Position numbers and translations under genes: made by a program
Shown here: one piece after another, positions 1 through 10,420 of the stretch
Layout of the letters: the number at the start of each line of letters is the position of its first letter
How positions within the stretch are numbered: position 1 is the first letter of the stretch
The notes under the pieces: model-generated
What the model was told of the DNA's origin: nothing
Databases searched by the model: none
What the model saw: only the letters and a program-made list of their open reading frames with translations
Assembly (NCBI GenBank): GCA_947179485.1
Contig: OX359245.1
Location: forward strand, 21,687,067-21,751,066
DNA: 64,000 bases
Direction: 5' to 3'
From: Allacma fusca
Lineage: Eukaryota; Arthropoda; Collembola; Symphypleona; Sminthuridae

Positions 1-429
1 TAATTTATAATATAAGCAAGAATGTAGAAATCAGCCATTAGGAAAAGTAAACTAAGCTAATTCTATGTCCGGTTTTCATCTATATCAATTTCCGGAGTAT
101 ATAAAGCAACTAAATAGTAGTACAACAGCTTCTTGCAAGCTAACGGTTACATTGTCAAATACCACTATTGTTTTTCGGTTTTCGAAATACATGTAAATAT
201 TTTGCTGTATTTCATTAAAATGAATTCGATGGTAAGAACTTGGAATAAATGCTTGCAGTAAAGTTTTTGAAAGTCAGCAGTATCTGGCTCTACATATCAT
301 GAAATCATCATGGTCAGCTACTTAATCTGTATCTATATCTCAGGAATATTATATATGTTTTGCAATTATATAAAAGTGTTAGAAATTGCTGCTTTAATTT
401 TTGGTGTTAATATTGCTGATTTTAAATTT

Positions 430-1735
430 TAAAAGGGAATGCGGCAGTGTAGCTTTTGCACGAAAGTGTTTATGTGTCAGAAATCTCTTCAAGTTCACCT
501 CCAGCTCAAACATTCAAGAGCCTTTGAATACTGGCCATATTCAAAGCACCTGGCAGTAAGTGGAATTTGGCGTCTTTTAAGTTGCCTACATCTTCTTTTC
601 ATATGCTGTAGGGATTAGCAAAATCTTTACAAATAGCTTATTTATTTATTTTCAGAACGCTTTCACATCTAGACGGGATTTGTTTGCAAGTTATGTCAAA
701 GCTTGTTTAGATTTTCAAATTCTTAGAAATCATATAGCTAGTGCTCATCATGCTAAGTTTAGTTAGGAATCTCCAAGAAAGCACTTTATATGTACTTTTT
801 GTGGGAAAGGCTTCGTTTCTCATGGCTCGTGGCTTGAATTTCATATAGCAGACTCATACCCCTGTAGTGTTTGCAGCAAATGTTATCTAAGCAAATCAAT
901 ACTTAACAGTCATGCTAGCGAGCATATTTATGATATACAGCAAGGTGGTAATATAACAAACGATATCACAAGTACTTATTTTAGCGTTTTTTCGCAACGA
1001 GGTCGTTTTCGTATTTACAAATATCGTGAATGCGAAAACGATACTAACACTATGTTATACTTTAATGACAAGACAGATAATATTTTTAAAGTAATTCGTA
1101 AATGCATGTCTGAGATAGGTCCAATAAAGTTAGAGATTATAATGCCGGTTCATTTTTTTAGAGACAGTAACCTATCAGCACCTGAGACTTTCACAACATT
1201 TTTGAATGGCTACATGAGAATATAGTTAAATGTCTCGGAGGTGAAGTCAATTCTTAGTGAGATATATTCTCAACTATCTGTTCATGTTGATCAATTTGAA
1301 AAGTTTGGAAACGGGTGGAAGTTATATAATATAAATGCTTTGATTTACAGATAAATAAATTTAAGCCTTTAGGTGGTGGTTGCTATGCTACCATGCCAGC
1401 AAACGTATACAACAAAAAGTGTGTAGCTAATGTATACAGTAATGATAATGAGTGCTTTAGATCGGTGCAGCAAGATTATTCCCATCCGATTCCAACAAGA
1501 ATCAAACTTCAACTTATGTTAAGCATGAGCATAAGCTTATTTGGAAACATAAATGGTTTCCAACAAATTATAGGCACACTGCTGACTTTGAATGCACTAA
1601 CAATATTGCTGTTAACTGCTTCTCATGGTCAGACGATGATACCCGTTAGAATTTCCCTCAACATTTATAATAATGATTGGCAAACAGTAAATTTGTTAAG
1701 AAAAAATTTGAAAAGAACTTTTTGCTGCAATTAAT
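430..1735 (+). pseudogene. Polinton zinc-finger/polymerase-side ORF remnant
   Basis: Broken reading frame resembling the zinc-finger and N-terminal region found ahead of the protein-primed DNA polymerase in arthropod Polintons/Mavericks. A C2H2 finger lies at about 448-513 (CSFC...H...H). A likely 100-bp intron follows (GTAAG donor at 556, TTCAG acceptor ending 655), then degenerate fingers at about 690-745 and 790-925 (CTFCGKGF; YPCSVCSKCY). The frame then runs through a region with KVIRKCM and PVHFFRDSNL to a block at about 1370-1460 (GGGCYATMP, NDNECF) like the family's GGSYxxLP...NxDNxCF block. Stops at 764 and about 1225 and a frame change near 1340 show decay. The polymerase catalytic motifs are not visible. 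The fragment points toward the structural genes on the other strand, as in Polintons. Family call is by pattern memory. Confidence 0.55.
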
Positions 1736-1766
1736 AACTTATGTAAATGTGTACCCGTCCTTGAAT

Positions 1767-2434
1767 TTATGCTGGTCTATTATAAAACTGATCATGACCA
1801 GCAATACCCATGCTGGCATAGAGCATCCAATACGCGATTAAATACTTGTTATCACTAAAGTTGAGAACTAGTGGGGGTAGCGGTGTCGGAATATTATTAG
1901 CCGTTACACTTATGTCATAGTGGTGGAAGTAGAAACGATTCGTGTCGTAAGATCCGTAAAATGCTGTGTTTGATACAAATGCTAAAATCATTCGTGAGGG
2001 GATTGCTGACAAAAAACATTTTCAGCAATAAAGGTTTGTTTTCCAGATGCGATTGTATAGAACTTTACTGAACCTTCAGTTAAAGGGAAGACGGCCTTTT
2101 GATGTGCTAATATAATGCTAGGGTACAGCGTCTGTTTTCGAATGTAAAACGTATAATCGGTATTTTTTACTTTAGCTTTAAAAGGGTATAAATTTCCAGC
2201 TGAATCTTTATATGATTGTCCACAAAGAATAAAGGCGTCATTGGACCGTGTTAAGCACAAAATAAAATCCATGTTATTCAGCATGTATCTGTCCTGTGTA
2301 TATAAATCGATGTGTAATCGTTTAATCAGCTCTAATTTGTGAGAATTCTTAATGAGCTCCTTTCTTGATGCGTAACCTGCATTTAAATCTGCACTCTTAA
2401 ATTTGACTCTGTATCTGCATACCAACCAGAGCAC
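1767..2434 (-). pseudogene. Polinton major capsid (hexon-like) protein remnant
   Basis: Two overlapping open frames on the minus strand (2434-1988 and 2012-1767) read as one protein broken by a one-base shift in a T run near 2005-2012. They match the double jelly-roll capsid protein of Polintons, often annotated F54H12.2-like. Characteristic stretches are KRLHIDLYTQDRYMLNN, RSNDAF, YIRKQTLYPSIILAH and, after the shift, SRMILAFVSNTAFYGSY followed by FHHYDISV. In the intact family these are the middle and C-terminal parts of a shell protein of about 350-450 residues. Here the N-terminus is missing or frame-shifted near 2400-2434 and the C-terminus is cut. It lies directly downstream of the small core-like ORFs, the usual Polinton arrangement. 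Confidence 0.7.
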
Positions 2435-2649
2435 TTTGCTTGTGAAGTAAAAAAGTCACTACTATATGATAGGACTTTCTCAAGGTATGCTTTATAAGGG
2501 TAACAATTATTTAAACTTTTAGATTCTGCTTCTTTTTCGTTGAATGTTTTAATTTCAGGGTGCCTAAGTGCTTTAATGTTACAGGTTTTGTAAGCATTTT
2601 GAAGCTGTAAATATTCTTCTTCAGGAATTAGCCTCATACGTTTAGACAT
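2383..2649 (-). pseudogene. Small Polinton-associated ORF, function unknown
   Basis: 88-codon minus-strand frame starting MSKRMRLIPEEEYLQLQ. A short protein with a basic start followed by a 'hydrophobic-VP/IPE' stretch is common next to the core-like gene in Polinton and adintovirus-type elements, but I cannot assign a function. It begins two bases before the end of the upstream core-like ORF and its 3' end overlaps the capsid frame by 52 bases. Its last 20 residues may therefore be the frame-shifted N-terminal part of the capsid gene rather than a separate protein. There is no signal peptide or membrane segment. Confidence 0.4.
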
Positions 2650-2651
2650 TA

Positions 2652-3002
2652 CTACAAATAATTAACAACCGCTGATGCTATAATTGAGGATAGGACATTA
2701 GGTTTTATTATATAATCTAAAAATACACTATTTTTAACTGAAAATTCTTTTTTCTTTTTAAAACAGAGGGATAATCTAGAGAGGTATCTTACCCTTCTTC
2801 GGTATTTTCTCTTCTTTTTATTTTCTGTTTTTGTGGTGTTCACGTTACCTTTAAGAGTATTCAACGCAATTTCAGCAAGTGCTATCACGTTATCAACACT
2901 ACATGATCTAAATAGCTTTTTACGCTTGTATGGAGTTGATTTAGCAATTACCTCAACGCATGTCTTGTTCCTGTTACGTAGCTTGCTCATTACGTTTAAC
3001 AC
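2652..3002 (-). pseudogene. Polinton basic core-like small protein
   Basis: 116-codon minus-strand ORF, strongly basic. It shows the architecture of the short protein encoded beside the capsid genes of Polinton/adintovirus-type elements: an N-terminal helical region (STPYKRKKLF...VDNVIALAEIALNTLKGNV), a Lys/Arg-rich middle (about residues 60-90, KKKRKYRRRVRYLSRL) and a hydrophobic C-terminal tail (about 95-116). In the family this type is proposed to bind or condense DNA in the particle; that role is inference. The frame is unbroken, unlike its neighbours, and the start is the first Met of the frame. It lies immediately upstream of the 88-codon ORF. Confidence 0.55.
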
Positions 3003-3466
3003 CCAACCATAAAGAGAAGTACTTTACTTTTGCTAGTGCACAATGGTAGAACTTTTGATGGTTAGGTGTTATACAATCCTCAGTAAGAACATATATTTTC
3101 GAAAGCTGTGTAATTCTAGGCAATCAATTGCACATAAATCTGTTATAACTGATGTTGGGAGTAATGATTGTATAAAAAGATTTTTTGCAAGACCGTTTAC
3201 AAAAATCTCGTTCTAGGGTTGACATTCTGATTTAAATATTTTAGTTAAAAATCTGTATGGTAAAGAGCCTTCCATCGAATTTTATGCATAAATATTTTAC
3301 AGTAATAAACTGAATTTAGATCACGAGGACTTAAACTACTCCATGGAAACGGGGGCTTAAAAATAAATTGTTTTTAACAGCGCAATCTATTGATGAGTAG
3401 GCTAATTCTTTTACGTAAAATTTTCGTCTAACTTGAAACCCTTCAAAATCTATGACATATTTCATG

Positions 3467-4140
3467 TCAACTGGGTAAATATATTACAGAATTTTCATTC
3501 GGTAATATACCACTACGAACACGCAAGTGGTCGTGACCGCGAGAGTGCAAATAAATAAAGAGAAACGAGAAGGGAGCATGTGTTCCCTTTTTATACGCAT
3601 CCAAAGGAAACTCTAAGTGGGACGGGAATATTACTCTTTCCAAGTACATGATTTGTGACTGAAACGTAGGCGTTTTAAAAATAATAACATATGTTGTGTT
3701 TAATCTTATATCTCTGCCATACTTCCCTTGCGGAAATAAATTCTGTGTTAACTGGATAACAGACATACATCTATGGTGTACACCTTTTGTATATAGATCA
3801 CGAAATATATCCGAATTAACCGATGATGTCATTTGATCATCGTGAACAACCAAACTTTTATTGTTGATATTTAAGTCAAGATTTAAAAAAAATTATCTGA
3901 TTAAATGTTTTTTTCAAAATATTATATTGTAAATTGTTTTCACCAAAGCTAATCATAAGATCTTGCGGCGTAAAATCACAAAGCCGGCTTAAATTTTAAA
4001 GTAATTTCATGGTAAAAATGGTTTTCCCTGCCATAGTGCAACCAGCTGCTGTCATGGTAAAAGGTGCATGCAGTACAGGTTCAGCATCATAAAAATCGTT
4101 TATCTCCATCGCACTGTCAATTAAAGCTAAATAAAATGAT
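3467..4140 (-). pseudogene. Polinton A32-like packaging ATPase remnant
   Basis: Minus-strand remnant of the FtsK/HerA-type packaging ATPase of Polintons. A Walker A-like stretch (AAGCTMAGKT) sits at about 4047-4018, preceded by NESFYLALIDSAMEI. The Walker B-like stretch LVVHDDQM is near 3855-3832. Downstream are KGVHHRCMSVIQLTQNLFPQG and LNTTYVIIFKTP, the sensor-like blocks typical of the family, ending at 3467. Between the Walker motifs (about 3860-4015) the frame is interrupted by stops and at least one shift, so it cannot be functional. The enzyme normally drives genome packaging into the capsid; its position between penton-like and core-like fragments fits a Polinton structural module. 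Confidence 0.7.
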
Positions 4141-4342
4141 TCATTGGTTTTTTATATTGTTAAGCATGACTATGTATAATTTTTTTTCGAGTGGCTAATA
4201 CAAAAACGTTTAGCCATTAAATAGAACGTAAAACGTTTTAATCTAAAATCAAGGGTTCTATAGCAGCTGCTGCCTCAGCTTTAAATTTTCTTGTATAAAG
4301 TATAATTATTATAGCACTTAAGCTTAGGCATTGCATTTGTTA

Positions 4343-4543
4343 TTATGTAATATTTCTAAGTTGTAGCGTTACTTCAATTAAGCTGGAGAAAGCAAGCTCA
4401 TTACCATTTACATCACACAACTTAATATTTATATTTCTAAATGAACGTTTTTGAACTTTAACAAAATATGGGTTCAAAAAAGGATTGTTCTTTGTTAGAT
4501 TAGAAACCAGTGGTTCAATAACAGATCTCAGAAACTTTTGCAT
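4343..4543 (-). pseudogene. Polinton penton (minor capsid) C-terminal fragment
   Basis: 66-codon minus-strand frame. Its end resembles the C-terminus of the single jelly-roll penton protein of Polintons: a strand rich in Ile/Lys (FRNINIKLCDVNGNELAF) followed by IEVTLQLR, matching the family pattern of a 'D-G-x-x-x-F' turn and a final V-L-x-L-x-(F/L)R strand. The upstream part is absent, so it is only about the last quarter of the usual protein. It is the first of the minus-strand structural pieces in transcription order (penton, ATPase, core, capsid). The call rests on the terminal motif and context. Confidence 0.45.
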
Positions 4544-4960
4544 TTTGTCACCAAATATTTGAGGCTGTATAATATTACAATAAATATAATAACTTTCATA
4601 TATTTTATTTTCAGGACGCCCCCTAAAAACTAGATTTACTAAATAGAATTACAAGAGCTCTCATGCAAATGGAATCAAGGAATGAAAATTTCTTCAATTT
4701 CAAGTCTTTTATTTTCAATAAATCGTATCAATACAGAACTTCAAAAATATAAAGTAATAAACCCTTCTCAGCAGAGATAATTACTTATACGTTTGAGATG
4801 CTTTTACATAAATTCTACAATATGAATTACTATAAAGACTTGAAACATTAGATTAATTCAAACAAAATATCATCATTGAGCGCACTTGGGAACTTCCCAC
4901 TAAGGCCCTTCCCATGCCCCATGTTTGACGCGTAGATCGCGACAGGGAGTTAGTCGCGCT
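4544..4960. other. Spacer between Polinton and Helitron remnants
   Basis: No convincing coding signal. A 6-bp-stem hairpin (CGCGAC...GTCGCG) lies near 4934-4960, just beyond the end of the Helitron helicase fragment in its reading direction, followed by GGCATGGGAAGG-type sequence on the minus strand. Helitrons end in a short hairpin before CTRR, so this may be the element's 3' tail, but I could not identify the exact terminus. Confidence 0.25.
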
Positions 4961-5345
4961 TTAACATACAAAAGTTAATTTATCGTTTGAAAAATTCCTT
5001 AAATACATTTGCTGTAAATATTGCATTTCTGCCGTCAAAACGTTTCCATGATATTCAGTATTGGCAATTTTGAGTTTAGCTTTCTTTCCTGATGTAGCTT
5101 TTGAAAATGCAACATATAATTGTCCATGTGTAAAGACTGGAGATGGTAAATGTATTCTCAAACGTTGCTCTTGGCTTTTATTAATAGATTACAAAACTTA
5201 CTGTGATAGAAAACATGTGATGGTATAAACACTATAACACCTTGAGCACTTCCTGTCAATATTTCAACATGAATGGTATATATTATTCGCAAAGTTCTTA
5301 ACAATTAGCATTTTATAATTGCATAATACTCTACTTGTGTTCAAA
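4961..5345 (-). pseudogene. Helitron (Pif1-like) helicase C-terminal fragment, copy 1
   Basis: Minus-strand fragment of the SF1B Pif1-like helicase domain of a Helitron rolling-circle transposon. Recognisable blocks are ILTGSAQGVIVFIP near 5290-5250, INKSQEQR near 5185-5165, and LPSPVFTHGQLYVAFSKATS from about 5150, which is the family's terminal motif VI region (PVFxHGQLYVAxSR). Two frame changes break it. It lies end to end with a second, different fragment that carries its own KSQGQ and PVFTHGQ blocks, so at least two Helitron copies or a duplication are involved. No Rep nuclease (HUH) motif is visible. Confidence 0.7.
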
Positions 5346-5649
5346 TTTCGTAATACGCGTAATAATAACCTGGCCATGAGTAAAAACAGGTTTTGATAAC
5401 CAAATGCCTAGTTTACTAAACCTTTGACCCTGAGACTTGTTTATGGTCAGGAATTTTAACGATTCATAATCACGATTAACGATTACTACAATAGTCAATC
5501 GTTAATTTAGTAAGCTTGGATTTTTTGAAACAATCATTAATTGTAATCATGAAATAACTATTCTCCAAAATCAGTCATCAATTTTAATCGCCAATTATTA
5601 ATTTATAAACCATTAATCGTTAAGTGCAATTGAAATTGAAGTTTAGCAA

Positions 5650-6215
5650 AAATGAATTTGTAATTGTAATCGTATATGAAAATTCATCAAAAAGTAATTT
5701 GTAATTGTAATCGTATATGAAAATTCATCAAAAAGTAATTTGTAATTGTAATCGTATATGAAAATTCATCAAAAAGTAATTTTTAATTGTAATCGTATAT
5801 GAAAATTCATCAAAAAGTAATTTGTAATTGTAATCGTATATGAAAATTCATCAAAAAGTAATTTGTAATTGTAATCGTATATGCAAATTCATCAAAACGT
5901 AATTTGTAATTGTAATCGTATATGAAAATTCATCAAAACGTAATTTGTAATTGTAATCGTATATGAAAATTCATCAAAAAGTAATTTGTAATCGTAATCG
6001 TATAAGAAATTTCATCAAAAAGTAATTTGTAATTGTAATCCTATATGAAAATTCATCAAAAAGTAATTTGTAATTGTAATCGTATATTAAAATTCATCAA
6101 AACGTAATTTGTAATTGTAATCGTGTACGAAAATGCATCTAAAACTAATTTGTAATCGTAATCGTATATGAAAATGCATCAAAAAGTTATTTTTAATTGT
6201 AATCGTGGATGATAT
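5650..6215. repeat. 41-bp minisatellite inside element A
   Basis: About 13 tandem copies with a period of 41 bp (for example CGTATATG at 5671, 5712 and 5753), unit containing TAATTGTAATCGTATATG and AAATTCATCAAAA. Copies at the right end are more diverged. The unit is made from the same TAATTGTAATC word as the rest of element A, so it probably arose by expansion within the transposon. Confidence 0.92.
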
Positions 6216-6272
6216 TTTAGAAGAAAGTATTTTGTTATATTAATCGTAGATGATATTTTAGCAGAAAGTATG

Positions 6273-6340
6273 TTGTAATATTAATCGTAAATGATATTTT
6301 AGCATTTTTGTAATCGAGTAAGTAAGTATTTTTTTATCGT
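6273..6340. repeat. Degenerate extension of the minisatellite word
   Basis: Diverged copies with GTAATATTAATCGTAAATGATATTTTAGC-like phrases at roughly 40-50 bp spacing (about 6195-6340) continue the array inside element A. No coding content. Confidence 0.5.
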
Positions 6341-7256
6341 AGTTTGCAATCACAATTTCCACAAAGTAATCATTAGTCCTAATAAATAATAGGGAATTTG
6401 AAAAGGGGCAACATTTTGTCAATAAATTGACTGTTGTGACGACGTTAGCCTCGTTGTGGCCAAAAGCTCGCACATTATGCACTTTTTAATATACAATTTA
6501 CAATAAAAAGACAATTACTGGTAACCATATAAGCAATTATTATTTTGTTCAATTCTTAAAATAATCGTTAATTGTAATCATAAATGCAAATTATTTTTAA
6601 AATAATTGTTAATAGTAATCATCAATGCAAATTATTTTTAAATTAATCGTTAATCGTAATAATTAACTAGTAGTTACAACTCAATTAATCATTAATTGTA
6701 GCTATAAATTCATTTTTTTGAAGTAATCATAATTGTAATTTGTAATCACAAAATTAGAAATTGACATCCCTGTTTATGGTCATGGAGAAGTTTAAATTAA
6801 CAGGAAATTGTCTTCTTCATTAGCAAAATGGATATCATCCTTCATTTGAAGTTGGTGTAAGTCACTCGGGGAAAAAAATTGTTTCCCTTTTCGTCTGTTA
6901 ACACCTTTGCTAATATAAATTTCTGCTTGAATTCTGTAATAATCAGCTGTGTACAATTCCGTAGACCCCGTTTAGTGTTTAAATTTCGGTGTAGCGGAAT
7001 AATCGCTCATATTGCATGTGCACCGTCAATTCATAGTATACATACGGCCCAGAAAAATTGTCAAAGTCTGAAGAAGAGCTGGTCGTGTGGCCAAGCGGTC
7101 GTGTGGTCGAGCTACCAAAGTCTGTCTTTCACGGGTAGTTTATTACACACAGAACCAAATTACGAAATTCATTTAGGCGTGCAGCAAAAATGGCGTTCAT
7201 GCACTCTGGTTTTTTACGATGAATCGCTCAGTACAAATGATAAAAGCACATTGTAA

Positions 7257-8136
7257 ACAACAAATCCGATGAGGTTGTGTTATTTGTATTTGAGAAAGTC
7301 AAATTGGTAACCACACATTCTATTATTTCCAGAAGTTCAAATAAGTTCAGTTCATCCCTTTGCTATATTTATCGCTAATATTTCAAGTTCATTCAAAGTG
7401 AAAAATAATTCAATTCACGTTCAGTCATTTATTCTATTAATTTATTTCCGTTCATTCAAGTTCACTCAAAATGTTAAATATTCTTGAAAAGTTCAGTTCA
7501 GGAACTAGTTCACTGAACTAACTTGTTGCAAGCATGCACCAAAGCACTGTATAGTAGCAAGAGCGGGCATATTGTCACGGGCTACATTTATAACAACACA
7601 ACCAGTGACTACTCATTTATATTAAAGGGAAGCCAGTTTCCTATTAGAGTATTATTTGCAAAGACAGTCAATAAATGTCAGAGAAAAATAATATAAAAAA
7701 TATATAAATAAAATAAATATATATATATATATAATTGTCATTTATTTTCACATGGACAACTGTATGTTGCTTTTTCGCAGGAAAAGTCTCGAGAAAATAT
7801 CAAGGTCGTTGTAACTGATACTGTGAACAAGGTTAAATAATGGACAAAGGTGAATTTACATACACAAGTTATTGTGTTTTAGAAGATGTTATGTAATTTG
7901 ATGGATTTTTAATTGCTATAATATATTGGAGTAATTAAAAAGGCTTTACTAAGGCTATTATCTAATCTCTCCTAAACCCTCTAGGTTCGCGAGTAAAAAT
8001 TGCAAATTGTGTATTTAAAGAGGTTCTGTACTGTTAGATTACAACATACGAATTTGAATTTCAGAAGCAACGGTCATTATTTCAAAATATATTCTAATTG
8101 AAAAAAAATATTTCGGTAATAGAATTATAATACTGG
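7257..8136. other. Non-coding stretch with a GTTCA word array
   Basis: 7330-7535 is rich in repeats of AGTTCAGTTCA/TTCAAGTTCA in both orientations, ending in ACTAACTTGTTGCAAGCATGC. This resembles the subterminal word arrays of the hAT-type elements, but no paired end or 8-bp duplication was found. A short AT microsatellite sits near 7710-7735. The rest holds nothing I recognise. Confidence 0.4.
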
Positions 8137-8216
8137 CGGATTAAACCAAGAGACTGCGTCGGTGCTGTCATTGGGAAATTGAGGTTATCCACCGACGCAC
8201 GGGGTGACTTGATCCG
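8137..8216. repeat. 80-bp imperfect palindrome
   Basis: Arms 8137-8164 and 8190-8216 pair as an inverted repeat with a perfect 10-bp core (TGCGTCGGTG/CACCGACGCA) and a matching outer CGGAT/ATCCG. The loop is about 25 bp. It could be a small foldback element; no gene is adjacent. Confidence 0.6.
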
Positions 8217-8453
8217 TTATCTGATAGCATAATTTGGTGATGATGAAAATTAAATCTTTGTTCTTCCTCTTAAGGGGTAGAAACTCCTATTGGTTTGCGA
8301 TTGAGAGTACCAACTACCTTAAAGGTTAACTACCCGGTTTATTTGCGGTATGTAACATGCAGGTATTCACAATTGGCGTGTATTTAGAATATTTTAACAC
8401 TAGCCATTAGCATTAGCCCTTTCTCTGTGTCGTACGTTAATGTTTATATAGAT

Positions 8454-8564
8454 ACTAGCACTGCACAGTTAGCTATTTCTGGGCCATTTGCAATGTGCTA
8501 TACGTCTGAACAACTAACTATGAAGCCTTCCCATGCCAGCAATAGCTGGTTTTGCAGTGCTAGT
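8454..8564. repeat. 111-bp hairpin-forming inverted repeat
   Basis: The left arm beginning ACTAGCACTGCA and containing AGCTATT is the inverse of the right arm ending TGCAGTGCTAGT and containing AATAGCT. The arms are about 29 bp with a few mismatches. This could be a miniature inverted-repeat element. Its inner part shares CCTTCCCATGCC with the sequence beyond the Helitron fragment near 4910. Confidence 0.55.
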
Positions 8565-8711
8565 GTTGAATTCTGATTTAGAATTAACTAAGTGTTTAGG
8601 ATACGATAATGTTGGATTGATTGTAATTAATTTGTTGGCATTACCAAACATTCATTTTATTTTAGGAAATTGTAGATTAGTAAATAGAATGACTTCCTAA
8701 TGCTACGACAT

Positions 8712-9098
8712 TGCATTGTTAACATTGCAACTAACTAAATTTAGTTAGTCGCTCAGAGACCACCACAGAGTTCAGACGTAATCGTCGGTAATACTTCTTG
8801 TATTCTCATTTTCCTCAATTATTAAGATTGTTCTTGTATTAAAGTATATAGATCAGAATCATTCTGCTATCTCACCCTGGGTCTCATTGTTACATTTCAC
8901 CCTGGGTCACATTCTGGTATCTCACCCTGCCTGTGTGTAAGCATCACACCCTGCCTGGGTCATACCCATCTCACCCTGCTTGGTCCGTATCTCCCCCTGC
9001 CTGATCTTACACATCTTACCCTGCAGTTGTCGTAAGCATCTCACCCCACCGCCTGAGTATTGCATTCGTGTTGCTAGAACTGAAACCTCAACATTTCA
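8712..9098 (+). repeat. 5' LTR of the BEL/Pao element
   Basis: 387 bp, from TGCATTGTTAACATTG to CTCAACATTTCA. The middle and 3' half contain about nine copies of a CATCTCACCCTGC-type word. An A/T-rich stretch with TATTAAAGTATATAGA (about 8838) may be the promoter region. Confidence 0.75.
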
Positions 9099-9175
9099 TT
9101 GGTCCTTCGAGCCGGATATCGGTAACTGGATTCCGGAATACAAATTCTCGTTGCTAAGGGTTTCCAGCTGTTATT

Positions 9176-10420
9176 ATGGATGCGTTACTTTCAAGGCGGA
9201 AGTTATTTAAGACAAAGCCGACTCGGGTCAAGTGTAAGTTAGATAAGCATGTTCATTTACATATGAATTTACAAACAGCTAAAGTTTATGATGAGCATAT
9301 CCAAGAACGTTGGGTTGAGAATAATGCACTTTTTAACGAAATTCAAATTGTCAGGAAGATGATGATTATTCATCGCAATGTTGTGAATTGTCTGAGCGAT
9401 TCATTGATGTTAAGGTGCAGATGCGGTTTATCTTGGGCGAGTTAAATCGATCTCCACATGAATCAAGTAGACGGCACTCAAGAGGGTCATCTACTCCAAA
9501 TGCATAGAATTTTCAATCGGAGCCTAACCTGAAGCTGCCGAAGTTGAATATTCCAACTTTTAATGGAAGCATGTTAGATTGGACATCATTCCATGACCTG
9601 TATACATCCAGTATATACAATCATCCCACTCTGAAGGGATCACAGAAGTTACAGTATTTGAAGAGCGCACTTTCAGGAGATGCTGCAGCACTCTTGGAGT
9701 CCTTTCAAATTTCTGATGCCAATTATGCCGAAACTTGGGACACTTTGCGGAAGCGTTACCAAAACTTGCGGGAGTGTGTTAAGTCACAGCTTTCCTGGAA
9801 ATGCCAGTTTTGAAGTCGGAGTCAGGGCCGGATTAATGAAATTGGTGGACACATCATCCTCAGTGGTCTAGGCTCTGAAAGCATTGAAAAGGCCGATTGC
9901 AGATGATAGCGATCTAGCAATGCATATCAGTACAAGATTGGATACGGAAACAATTACGCTTTGGGAGACAAAGATTGGCCGGGATCGTGTTCCGACCTTG
10001 ACAGAGCTTCTGGAGTTTTTAGATGATCGGGCTTCTATTCTGAGTTCATCCGAATCACGGAAGAATTCTACGCCATCATCAATGAATATAGGATTCAGTA
10101 ATAAATAGGAAGCCATTCATGCAACAACATCTGATAACACATGCAAGATGTGTAAGCAAGGAAATCACCCTATCTTCAGTTGCAAGTGGTTTATAGATCT
10201 GACAGCGACAGAGCGAAAAAATAAGGTCAAACAGTTCTCACTCTGTTTCAACTGCCTACGTGTGGGTCACAACGCCCAGAAATGCTATTCCAAAAGCACG
10301 TGTGAGACGTGTGAGGGTAAGCACCATTCATTATTGCATATAGAATCATCTACAGCAACCGTGAAGAATGAGGGTGAGACGGGGTCAGTACCCTGCATTG
10401 TTAACATTGCAACTAGCTAA
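9176..10420 (+). pseudogene. BEL/Pao gag polyprotein, frame-shifted
   Basis: Four plus-strand frames read as one Gag-type protein. They are an N-terminal part from ATG 9176 (MDALLSRRKLFKTKPTRVK), a DUF1759-type core from about 9530 (LNIPTFNGSMLDW, SFHDLY, KLQYLKSALSGDAAALL, YAETWDTLRKRYQN), a third piece from 9884 (DTETITLWE, TLTELLEFLDDR), and a zinc-knuckle region from 10148 (CKQGNHPIFSC, LCFNCLRVGHNAQKC, CETCEGKHHSLLH). These are the conserved blocks of BEL/Pao Gag just upstream of the protease. Frame changes occur near 9440-9540, 9800-9880 and 10110. Gag packages element RNA in virus-like particles; this copy is broken and lacks pol. Confidence 0.8.

Larger units (their letters stand above)
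5448..6772. mobile_element. Element A: non-autonomous hAT-type insertion in Helitron
   Basis: Ends are CAGGAATTTTAACGATTC on the left and, read inward from the right, CAGGGATGTCAATTTC. Both are flanked by an exact 8-bp repeat TTTATGGT (5440-5447 and 6773-6780). The interior is very AT-rich, built of variants of TAATTGTAATC/AATCGTTAAT words, with a 41-bp minisatellite in the middle. No transposase is visible. hAT assignment follows from the 8-bp duplication, CAGGG-like ends and resemblance to other elements here that carry hAT transposase pieces. Confidence 0.8.
5346..7256 (-). pseudogene. Helitron helicase fragment, copy 2, split by a hAT-type element
   Basis: A second Helitron Pif1-like helicase C-terminal region on the minus strand. 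The right-hand part (about 7000-6773) reads LNTKRGLRNCTQLIIT, KFILAKVLTDEKG, NNFFPRVTYTN, then degenerates toward the conserved F-x-M-T-I-N block. The left-hand part (5447-5346) resumes with TINKSQGQRFSKLGIW and KPVFTHGQ. The two are separated by a 1,325-bp insertion (5448-6772) with an 8-bp duplication, so the interruption falls just before the TINKSQGQ motif. Stops and small indels show decay beyond the insertion. Confidence 0.65.

Noticed and set aside
5650..6215. 41-bp repeats as a CRISPR-like or origin-like iteron array
   Set aside because: No spacers, strongly AT-rich, and contained within a transposon with clear ends and duplication.
7085..7125. TGGCCAAGCGGT stretch resembling a tRNA A box
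   Set aside because: There is no proper B box or cloverleaf around it, and it lies in a Helitron helicase remnant.
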